A stretch of 14,801 bases of DNA. Source: Candidatus Hydrogenedentota bacterium. Its GTDB lineage: Bacteria > Hydrogenedentota > Hydrogenedentia > Hydrogenedentales > SLHB01. Shown piece by piece: positions 1 through 6,136 of the stretch. The translations under genes and the position numbers were made by a program. How positions within the stretch are numbered: the first letter of the stretch is position 1; each line of letters starts with the position of its first letter. Under the pieces are notes generated by a model. The model was not told the origin of the DNA, did no database searches, and was given only the letters and a program-made list of their open reading frames with translations. The stretch is taken from positions 1 to 14,801 of the forward strand of contig SLHB01000230.1 of NCBI GenBank assembly GCA_007136375.1, read 5' to 3'.

Positions 1-1
1 C

Positions 2-46
2 GACGGCGATGAAGATGACGCGGAAGAGGCGGCGCCAGCCGCCTGA
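2..46 (+). CDS. C-terminal end of an upstream gene (partial)
   Basis: The second reading frame from the window edge encodes the acidic, alanine-rich tail DGDEDDAEEAAPAA and then TGA at 44-46. A strong intrinsic terminator starts 28 bases later in the same direction, which supports this as the true end of a plus-strand gene. Acidic tails of this sort occur on some ribosomal and other nucleic-acid-associated proteins, but 14 residues do not allow identification. The rest of the gene lies outside the window. Confidence 0.6.
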   Translation, partial: DGDEDDAEEAAPAA

Positions 47-74
47 GGCGTTGCTTATCGCAAGCATGGTTTGC

Positions 75-110
75 GCCCGTCCTGGCCGCCGCGGCCGGGG
101 CGGGCTTTTT
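75..110 (+). terminator. Rho-independent terminator
   Basis: The arms 75-87 and 93-105 form a 13-bp stem, with eleven Watson-Crick pairs (nearly all G-C) and two G-T wobbles, around the 5-base loop GCCGC. Five T residues (106-110) follow directly. It sits 28 bases after the stop codon at 46, so it should end the upstream plus-strand transcript. There is no A-run on the left side, so it is not expected to work efficiently for the convergent minus-strand gene that ends at 161. Confidence 0.9.
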
Positions 111-160
111 CGATTTCGGCGCGCGTACTAGGCTTGTGAGGCGCTGGGGCCAGGGAAGAG

Positions 161-982
161 CTAGGCGAGCAAAGCGTCCACGGGCTCAAAGGCGGGAATG
201 AGAATCTCCGCCCCCGCCGTGATGAGCCGTTCCCGCTTCCGCCAGTCCCAGCCCGCGCCTTCTTGCTCGTTCGAGGCAACGCCGAGGGCCACGCATTCGT
301 GTTCGCGGGCGTGGCGCATTTCGACCGGCCCGTCGCCGCATACGAGGACCTCGGCGCCATGGAGGCCGTGTTCGTCGATGACGGTGCGGATGATCTGCTC
401 CTTGTTCGAGCCGCGGTACACGGGCTCGGCGCCCATGATTCCGCCGTTGAAGAACTGGGCGGCGCCGAGCTTCTCCGCCTCGTGCACGACGTCCGCGTGA
501 TCCGTCCCGCTCACGAGGTATAGGTCCAGCCCGCGGGCCCGGAGTTCTCGGAGGAATTCGAGGGCGCCTGGTACGAGCGCCTCCGCGGGGGGTAGCTCTC
601 CCTGGTCCAGCTTGGCGAGGCGTTCGCGGACGGGCGCCATGAGACGTTCGTTATAGAGCGCCTTGTAACCCTGGGCGTCAAGAATCTCCCCGGGCGCCAC
701 CCGGCCGTGGCGTTGCACCATCTCCACGAGACGCGCCATCTGGAGGATGGTCTGGACGCCCGTGGTTTCGTCGATGAAAGCAGCGACTTCATCGCGGATG
801 GCCTGGGTTGGCTCTGTGTCTCCGCAGATCATATCCACCATCACGGGCGCCATGATTCCCTGCCACCCTTCCCGCAACAAGCTGATGGTGCCGTCGAAGT
901 CGAAGATGGCGTGACCAAACGCGCCGAGGGGTCTATCCCGCACGGTTTCGATCTGCGTTCCGGGAACGAGGCGCCGCTCCAT
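161..982 (-). CDS. HAD-superfamily hydrolase (phosphoglycolate phosphatase-like)
   Basis: This is a 273-residue haloacid dehalogenase-type phosphatase. All four HAD motifs are visible. Motif I is FDFDGT (nucleophile Asp28, acid/base Asp30), motif II is VSGT (158-160), the motif III lysine is Lys194 in SNKEQI, and motif IV is CGDGPVE (Asp217, with Glu221 where Asp is more usual). Residues about 40-140, between motifs I and II, are mostly helical and fit a C1-type cap. The reading frame is open 35 codons further upstream, but that part overlaps the preceding apt gene. The ATG at 982 lies 7 bases after the apt stop and puts motif I at the usual N-terminal position. The substrate cannot be deduced. 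Small phosphate monoesters are typical, and the position after apt makes a nucleotide or sugar-phosphate substrate possible. It is probably the last gene of the sigma factor-apt-HAD transcription unit. Confidence 0.88.
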   Translation of the reverse strand: MERRLVPGTQIETVRDRPLGAFGHAIFDFDGTISLLREGWQGIMAPVMVDMICGDTEPTQAIRDEVAAFIDETTGVQTILQMARLVEMVQRHGRVAPGEILDAQGYKALYNERLMAPVRERLAKLDQGELPPAEALVPGALEFLRELRARGLDLYLVSGTDHADVVHEAEKLGAAQFFNGGIMGAEPVYRGSNKEQIIRTVIDEHGLHGAEVLVCGDGPVEMRHAREHECVALGVASNEQEGAGWDWRKRERLITAGAEILIPAFEPVDALLA

Positions 983-989
983 GGGGCCT

Positions 990-1511
990 CTATTCGCCGT
1001 TGTATTGGACCAGGCTGTGGACGGGCAGCCCGCCGAGCTTGTCCCGGCCGTGGAGGAAGGTGAGTTCGATGACGAAGGCGATCTCAACGACTTCCGCGCC
1101 CAGCCGCTTCACCAGCTCCGCCATGCCCGCCATGGTGCCGCCCGTCGCGAGGAGATCGTCCACGAGCACGGCGCGATCGTTGGGATTCAGCGCGTCCGTG
1201 TGAATCTGAAATGTTTCCGTGCCGTACTCCAAGTCGAATTGGACGGAGAAGGTGTCCCCCGGGAGCTTGCCTTTCTTTCGAATCAAGACAAAGGGCAGGC
1301 CCATGGCGTAGGCGAGGGGAGCGCCAAAGACAAAGCCGCGGGCCTCTCCGCCCACGATGGCCGTGACGCCCTTGTCTGCATAGCGGTCTTTCCACGTGTT
1401 GATTACATGCTGAAAGGCCTGACTGTTCAGCAGCAGCGTCGTAATGTCTTTGAACTGCACCCCGGGTTTCGGGAAATCTGGAATGTTTCGGATATGCGCG
1501 GCTAGGTCCAT
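990..1511 (-). CDS. apt: Adenine phosphoribosyltransferase
   Basis: This 173-residue cytoplasmic enzyme of purine salvage makes AMP from adenine and PRPP. The N-terminal segment IPDFPKPGVQFKDIT (10-24) is characteristic of bacterial Apt. The PRPP-binding loop AVLVDDLLATGGTM spans about 114-127. GGEARGFVFGAPLAYAMG (54-71) and the flexible-loop segment RKKGKLPG (78-85) also match the family, as does the length. The open frame continues 48 codons upstream, but that stretch is low-complexity, overlaps the sigma gene end and is not Apt-like, so the ATG at 1511 is chosen. The Shine-Dalgarno is weak (GGGGAG about 12 bases upstream). It lies 82 bases after the sigma factor gene and 7 bases before the HAD gene, so it is probably co-transcribed with both. 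Confidence 0.95.
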   Translation of the reverse strand: MDLAAHIRNIPDFPKPGVQFKDITTLLLNSQAFQHVINTWKDRYADKGVTAIVGGEARGFVFGAPLAYAMGLPFVLIRKKGKLPGDTFSVQFDLEYGTETFQIHTDALNPNDRAVLVDDLLATGGTMAGMAELVKRLGAEVVEIAFVIELTFLHGRDKLGGLPVHSLVQYNGE

Positions 1512-1593
1512 GGTGATTGCTGGCTCCCCAATGCGGCTCGGCGGGCGGCCCCGCGCCGCTTCCCCAGGTGTTTCGGTTCCACGGCGCCCGTGT

Positions 1594-2424
1594 TCAAGGA
1601 CGGAAGTCTTCGGCGTGCTGTGACACGTACTCGCGGAGCCGCCGCATGACGTCATTCTCGATCTGGCGGATTCGCTCGCGGGTCAGTCCGAAGCGGCGGC
1701 CGGTCTCCTCCAAGGTGTGGGCTTTTCCGTCCATAAGGCCATAACGGTAGCGAATGATGTTGGCCTCGCGTTCAGTGAGTTCCCGCATCAACTCTTGCAG
1801 TTGCTGGTCAATCTCGATTTGCTGGATGGCCGCGTCGACTTGGCGGGGTTCGAGGCTTTCGGGTATGGCGCGGTGGTTGCCGCCCTCACCGCTATCGAAG
1901 CTGTCCAAAGGGGCGACTTCCTGCACGAACTCTTGAAGCTTCTTCGCCTCGTTGACCTTGATACCCAGAATGTCTGCTACTTCTTCGGGATCGGGCGTCC
2001 GGCCGGTGCGGGTGTAGATCTCTTCCGCGGTCTTCTTATACCGGGCGACGTTGTCCGTGACATATACGGGAATCCGGACGGTCCGGCCGTAATTGGACAG
2101 CGCCCGGGTGATGGCCTGACGGATCCACCAGGTGGCGTATGTCGAAAACTTAAAACCCCGGTCGGGGTCGAAACGTTCAACGGCCTTCATCAAGCCAATG
2201 TTGCCTTCCTCGATGAGGTCAAGGAGGGGTAGTCCATAATAAAGGTACTTCTTGGCGATGCTAACGACCAAACGCAGGTTGGAAATGATCAGCTTGCGCC
2301 TGGCTTCGCCGTCGCCCGCTTGAGCCGCTTTGGCCAAACGGATCTCGTCCGTCTTGGACAAAAGGGGAATCCGGGAGATCTCGGCTAGATAACGGCTAAG
2401 ACCATTTTCGCGGGGGTCGGGCAT
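1594..2424 (-). CDS. RNA polymerase sigma factor, sigma-70 family (group 2/RpoS-RpoD type)
   Basis: This 276-residue promoter-recognition subunit of RNA polymerase contains region 1.2 (about 8-40), region 2 (about 42-112) and region 3 (about 114-190). Region 2 includes NLRLVVSIAKKY, DLIEEGNIGLMKAV and the -10 recognition and melting helix FKFSTYATWWIRQAI. Region 4 (about 205-268) carries the -35 helix-turn-helix TLEETGRRFGLTRERIRQIE. There is no region 1.1 and no large non-conserved insert, so it is shorter than a primary RpoD and resembles RpoS-like group 2 factors. In a genome with few sigma genes it could still be the housekeeping factor. The frame also opens at a TTG (2430), but a GAGGA Shine-Dalgarno 6 bases before the ATG at 2424 decides the start. 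It is divergent from tadA. Its own promoter is not evident. Confidence 0.93.
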   Translation of the reverse strand: MPDPRENGLSRYLAEISRIPLLSKTDEIRLAKAAQAGDGEARRKLIISNLRLVVSIAKKYLYYGLPLLDLIEEGNIGLMKAVERFDPDRGFKFSTYATWWIRQAITRALSNYGRTVRIPVYVTDNVARYKKTAEEIYTRTGRTPDPEEVADILGIKVNEAKKLQEFVQEVAPLDSFDSGEGGNHRAIPESLEPRQVDAAIQQIEIDQQLQELMRELTEREANIIRYRYGLMDGKAHTLEETGRRFGLTRERIRQIENDVMRRLREYVSQHAEDFRP

Positions 2425-2430
2425 GAACAA

Positions 2431-2435
2431 TCCTC
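2431..2435 (-). promoter_or_regulatory. Ribosome binding site of the sigma factor gene
   Basis: GAGGA on the minus strand stands 6 bases before the ATG at 2424. It would directly abut the alternative in-frame TTG at 2430, so it supports the ATG as the true start. Confidence 0.7.
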
Positions 2436-2676
2436 GAACTGCATGAATGCGCCGGGAAGCCGTTTGATGTGCAAACCTGCGGCGCCCGTTTCCGAAGGCT
2501 ACGCTGGTCTACCGCGCACCGGGCCGGTCCATTTTTGCAAGGGAAGATGCGGCCGCACGGCCCAACTCGCGGGGCCACGGCGCGGCCGCTATGCAGAAAA
2601 GGAACGGAATCGGCTGCAAAATTCTCGAAAAGGCATTCTACTCCAGGGGGGCGCTGTGGTCAAGGCGCACCGCGTC

Positions 2677-2705
2677 TTGACAATCCCGCCGGGCCGGGGC
2701 ACAAT
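2677..2705 (+). promoter_or_regulatory. Sigma-70-type promoter of tadA
   Basis: A perfect -35 box TTGACA (2677-2682), a 17-base spacer and a -10 box CACAAT (2700-2705, 4 of 6 matches to TATAAT) precede tadA. Transcription would be expected to start at about 2711-2713, immediately before the ATG at 2714, giving a leaderless or nearly leaderless mRNA. The rest of the 2425-2713 intergenic region shows no convincing gene or minus-strand promoter. Confidence 0.7.
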
Positions 2706-2713
2706 CCCGGCGT

Positions 2714-3181
2714 ATGCTTGACGACGTCCAACGATACATGACTTATGCGCTCCGCGAGGCGGAACGGGCCCTCGACACGGGGGAAGTTCCCGTCGGGTGC
2801 GTTATCGTTCACGAGAACGCGATTATTGGCAAAGCGCATAATCAGCGGGAGACACTGCAAGACCCCACCGCCCACGCCGAAATCCTAGCGATTACGCAAG
2901 CCGCCAGCGCATTGGGCAGTTGGCGGCTTGAGGGCGCGAAGCTCTTCGTGACGCTCGAGCCCTGTCCCATGTGCGCGGGCGCCATTATCCTGTCCCGGGT
3001 GGCCGAAGTCTACTTTGGCGCCTTCGACCCCAAGGCCGGCGTATGCGGAACGCTCATGAACTTGCTGGAAGATCCGCGTTTCAATCACCGGCCCAAGGTG
3101 CATTCGGGCGTAATGGCGCAGGAATGCGGCGCGGTTCTTACCGACTTTTTCCGGGCCATCCGGAGCCGGCAGCAAAACTGA
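2714..3181 (+). CDS. tadA: tRNA-specific adenosine deaminase TadA
   Basis: This 155-residue zinc deaminase converts adenosine 34 to inosine in the tRNA anticodon wobble position (tRNA-Arg(ACG) in most bacteria). The deaminase signature is complete: HAE at 54-56 (zinc ligand His54, proton shuttle Glu56) and PCPMC at 83-87 (zinc ligands Cys84 and Cys87). Other family features are REAERALDTGEVPVGCVIV near the N-terminus, the YFGAFDPKAG segment (100-109) and the C-terminal ECGAVLTDFFR helix. Length and the distance from Met1 to the EVPVG motif match bacterial TadA, so the ATG at 2714 is the right start. There is no Shine-Dalgarno before it, and the promoter -10 box ends only 8 bases upstream. The downstream gene is convergent, so it is probably transcribed alone. 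Confidence 0.95.
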   Translation: MLDDVQRYMTYALREAERALDTGEVPVGCVIVHENAIIGKAHNQRETLQDPTAHAEILAITQAASALGSWRLEGAKLFVTLEPCPMCAGAIILSRVAEVYFGAFDPKAGVCGTLMNLLEDPRFNHRPKVHSGVMAQECGAVLTDFFRAIRSRQQN

Positions 3182-3293
3182 TCCCGCCCTCAGCCGTCTT
3201 GTGCCGCCTGTTCCCGCGGCCACAATCGGGCTATCGGCCCGGTGTTCCCTTTCCTGTAGATTCCGGTCCCTTCAAGTCCCTTCTTGTGTGTGT

Positions 3294-4454
3294 TCACGCA
3301 GGCGTCCACTGTCCGAGCACAGTGGGATGCTTCGCGCCCGTGGCCTTGGGATACGCCGTTGGCGCGCCAAACACGAATTCGTTGGCTAGAATGGCGGCGG
3401 CCAACGGGCCAATGGCGTTTGGGCCAAGGCCATAGGCGCTGCTGTTCCGCAGCGTCATTCCGGTCAATCCGTCCTCCAAGGCCTTCATCAGGGGCTTGTG
3501 GCCCGCGCCCGACCCGCTGAAGATGACCCGGGCGATATTGTAGCGGGGCTTGATGAAGCGGTTGAAGGCCCGGATGATGGACGTAGCCACGACGGCGGTG
3601 ACCGTCGCCGCAAAGTCGTTCATACTGTGGCCGCGATCCAGGCGGGATTTTATGGCGTCGCGAAGGTAGATCTCCGGCCCAAACTCCGTGATGCCTGTCG
3701 TCTTGGGCGGCACCTTATGAAAGAAGCTGTGCTCCATCAGGTCTTCGAAGAAGTCCGAGATAACAACGCCTTTGGCCGCCGCTTGGCCCCCTGGGTCCAC
3801 CAGGTGCGTCCCAGATGTCAGGATCTGCAAAGCGCCGTCAAGGGCCATCATGCACGGGCCCGTTTCGAAGGCGAGCATGTCCTCGACTGCTGGAGTCACG
3901 ACGGTCACGCGGGCCAGGCCGCCGAGATGGATGCGCAACGAGGTCCGGTCGTGCCGGTGAAACATGACCCAGTCCGCGTAACCCGTTAGCGGGCCACCCT
4001 GGCCATGGGCGGCAATGTCGCGGGCGGCGAAGTTGCTCACCACGGGCAACCCCGTGCGTTCCGCGATGACCGCGCTTTCGCCGAGGGTTAGATTTCCGAA
4101 GGCTTGGCCCGCGCGGCGCGGCGCGTGGGCCGCCGCGTGGCCCATCGCGCCAATGAGCTGGGGCGCTCCGTCAGCGCCGTGGTTCGTTTGCAGGTCGGCG
4201 GCCGCTTCGGCGAGGCGCTCTCCCACCTCATAGTGAAGGCAGCCAATGTCCTTGGCCGTGGCCCGGCCCGTGGCGAGTCGCGCCCGGAACCAAGCCTCGT
4301 AGGGATAGTGCTTGACCACCAACGGCTTTAGCTGAAGGCCCGCGCCCGTGCCCCGCAAGCGGGCGAGGGCGGCGTCTGTTCCCAGACAGTTGGGGTCCGA
4401 GTCCAGGCCGATGATGTAACGCGCTTCCTCCGCGCGTAGCGCCGCTATATCCAT
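3294..4454 (-). CDS. AnmK-like protein (anhydro-N-acetylmuramic acid kinase family) with degenerate active site
   Basis: This 386-residue protein is recognisably in the AnmK family (E. coli AnmK is about 369 residues). Family landmarks include ARDIAAHGQGGPL (144-156), HLGGLARVT (176-184), ETGPCMMALDGAL (197-209), PPKTTG (249-254) and ATGAKHPTVLG (371-381). AnmK normally hydrates and phosphorylates 1,6-anhydro-MurNAc to MurNAc-6-phosphate for MurQ. Here many signature residues are missing. MSGTSLDGVD is replaced by DSDPNCLGTD (18-27) and HGQTVWH by MGHAAAH (104-110). The catalytic Asp of the DTGPGN motif is Glu197, the Asn is Met, and CGGGSRN is SGSGAGH (313-319). It may be a pseudokinase, a regulator or an enzyme for another sugar. 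It starts 2 bases after the preceding stop, without its own Shine-Dalgarno, so translation is probably coupled. It is the last gene of the four-gene operon. Confidence 0.8.
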   Translation of the reverse strand: MDIAALRAEEARYIIGLDSDPNCLGTDAALARLRGTGAGLQLKPLVVKHYPYEAWFRARLATGRATAKDIGCLHYEVGERLAEAAADLQTNHGADGAPQLIGAMGHAAAHAPRRAGQAFGNLTLGESAVIAERTGLPVVSNFAARDIAAHGQGGPLTGYADWVMFHRHDRTSLRIHLGGLARVTVVTPAVEDMLAFETGPCMMALDGALQILTSGTHLVDPGGQAAAKGVVISDFFEDLMEHSFFHKVPPKTTGITEFGPEIYLRDAIKSRLDRGHSMNDFAATVTAVVATSIIRAFNRFIKPRYNIARVIFSGSGAGHKPLMKALEDGLTGMTLRNSSAYGLGPNAIGPLAAAILANEFVFGAPTAYPKATGAKHPTVLGQWTPA

Positions 4455-4456
4455 GG

Positions 4457-6136
4457 CTAATACAAGCTTTCGATTCTGGAGCCCGCGAAATAGTACATGA
4501 GGATGGCCGCATAGCTATGGCCGGCTTCGGCGCGGCCTTTCGCGCCGTGTTGGCACAAGCCCGCGCCATGGCCGCGGCCGCCGCCGCGGAACACGTAGAC
4601 CACGCCAGAGCCCGCGCCCTCTTGTCGCACTGTAAACATCGCGCTGGGCAAGCCGCCGAGGGCTTGGCGAATGGCGCCTTCCCGTTCGAATGTGGCCTCG
4701 CCGGCGGCGCCGAACACCCGGACCTCGGTCAGCCGGCCGCTGGCGCCCCGGGGACCCAATTCCAAGCCGCGAACCGGCCCGATGGCGCGATACCGGTTTA
4801 CCGCTTCCGTGAGTTCCGCGCCTGTCAAGCGCCGCGTCCAGCGAAAGTGATCCGCGTCGCCCGCGCAATACGCTTCATTGAAGGCCGACAGCCAGTCGCC
4901 GATGCCGGTCACGGCGGGACTGGGGCCCGGGTTGGCGCGGAGACTGTCGGGCCGGCCCCGCAGCGCCGGATCCGCCTCGGCGGCCCAGATGGCCTCGTTG
5001 TTTTCGGTGTGTCCTCCACAGTTCGCGCTAAACACGGCCGGCGGCAGCCGGCCTCCGTGGGTCAGGGCCTGGCCCTCCGTGGCGCGCACAGCGTGGGTGG
5101 TGGCCGGATGGGCCGTGCCGATGCCTCCGTACATCCGGCAATGCTCCACTATACAAAAATCATATCCATCGAAAAAGTGCTTGTCGATGCGATTGGCGAG
5201 AGACTCCGTCCGCGCGGCTACGGCCTGCGCCTTTAGCGCTGCCTCCGGCCACAAGGCTGGGACTTCGTTCGGCAGCACGCCTTTCAAGTATGTCTCAAGA
5301 CCCGCGTGTTCGTAGACCTCCATGCGCCGATCCGGACCGGCCTCCAACAGGATCGCGCCCGCGTGGCGGGTCTCGCGGCCGCTGGCGCCCCGCACGGCGA
5401 TCGCGGCGGCGCCGTCGGCCTCGATCTCCACACGTTTGCCTGGGAACGCGGCGCGAACGCCGCCGGGCCCTACGGCGATGGTTTCTAGGCGTCCCGGCGC
5501 GGCGCGGCGTTCCCGGGTCCACGCCCATTGGTTCCGCGCCGCGAGGGCCGCACGCAAGGCCTCCGCGTCTCCAGGGGCGTCGAAGCGGCCCAGCGCCACC
5601 CAGAACTGGCGGTTGTCAAGGGGGCGTCCCATCCGTGTGTAGATCCGGTGGCCCAAAATAAAGACTTCGGCATCGTAGCCCCGTTGCCGCCACTCCGCGG
5701 CGTGCGCCTGCGCGGCGTCTTGCTCGCGGGCGTCAAAGCGCTTCACGAAGACGTAATGCGTGTAGACGGGCGGCGCGGCGTGCTGAATCGTGAACCGCCA
5801 CGCGCCCGGCGGCAGACGGCGAAGGCCAGTGTCGGCGATCACGCGCAGGGGGGCTTCGCTCACCAGGGTAATGGCTTCCTGGCCGCCCAGCAGCTTTATC
5901 CGGACTGTCGCCTCGTGTGCAACGCCTGCCTGGGTGGCTGACTCCGCTGGAGGCGGCGATGGCCGCGGCCCATCATGGGCCCGCCGTTGTGGCGCGTGAA
6001 CGGCGCATCCCACGAGGAGCAGGAGCGTCAGCAGCATGCCCCATCGTCCAAAGGGCCGGCTGGCCGGTTGCGTGCGGGAGACGCCAGAGCTGGGGCGGGA
6101 CTCACCCGTGGTCGCTGACAGCGCGCTTTGCATCAT
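4457..6136 (-). CDS. SpoIID/LytB-domain lipoprotein, probable lytic transglycosylase
   Basis: This protein of about 559 residues has a lipoprotein signal: a hydrophobic stretch from 34 and lipobox LVGC with Cys44. After a proline-rich linker, residues about 125-200 look like SPOR-type glycan-binding repeats (YTHYVFVKRFDA and FWVALGRFDAPGDAEAL). Residues about 272-559 form the SpoIID domain. They include GVLPNEVPALWPEAALKAQA (catalytic Glu291, equivalent to Glu88 of B. subtilis SpoIID), SANCGGHTENNEAIW (370-384) and GGGRGHGAGLCQHGA (518-532). B. subtilis SpoIID cleaves glycan strands and leaves anhydro-MurNAc ends, the substrate class of the next gene's family. The ATG at 6136 overlaps the preceding stop as ATGA. 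A second ATG at 6133 is better spaced from the AGGGGGA sequence, and Met34 would give a conventional short signal peptide. Probable site of action is the periplasm, membrane-anchored. Confidence 0.88.
   Translation of the reverse strand: MMQSALSATTGESRPSSGVSRTQPASRPFGRWGMLLTLLLLVGCAVHAPQRRAHDGPRPSPPPAESATQAGVAHEATVRIKLLGGQEAITLVSEAPLRVIADTGLRRLPPGAWRFTIQHAAPPVYTHYVFVKRFDAREQDAAQAHAAEWRQRGYDAEVFILGHRIYTRMGRPLDNRQFWVALGRFDAPGDAEALRAALAARNQWAWTRERRAAPGRLETIAVGPGGVRAAFPGKRVEIEADGAAAIAVRGASGRETRHAGAILLEAGPDRRMEVYEHAGLETYLKGVLPNEVPALWPEAALKAQAVAARTESLANRIDKHFFDGYDFCIVEHCRMYGGIGTAHPATTHAVRATEGQALTHGGRLPPAVFSANCGGHTENNEAIWAAEADPALRGRPDSLRANPGPSPAVTGIGDWLSAFNEAYCAGDADHFRWTRRLTGAELTEAVNRYRAIGPVRGLELGPRGASGRLTEVRVFGAAGEATFEREGAIRQALGGLPSAMFTVRQEGAGSGVVYVFRGGGRGHGAGLCQHGAKGRAEAGHSYAAILMYYFAGSRIESLY

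Noticed and set aside
2443..2741. Two 90-92 codon plus-strand open frames in the sigma factor-tadA intergenic region
   Set aside because: No convincing ribosome binding site, no known motif, and both run over the tadA promoter and start. Treated as non-coding.
3227..3241. Hairpin CGGGC-TATCG-GCCCG after tadA
   Set aside because: The stem is only 5-7 bp and there is no T-run on either side, so it is not supportable as an intrinsic terminator.
4517..5236. 239-codon plus-strand open frame
   Set aside because: It is antisense to the conserved SpoIID domain region and is not protein-like.
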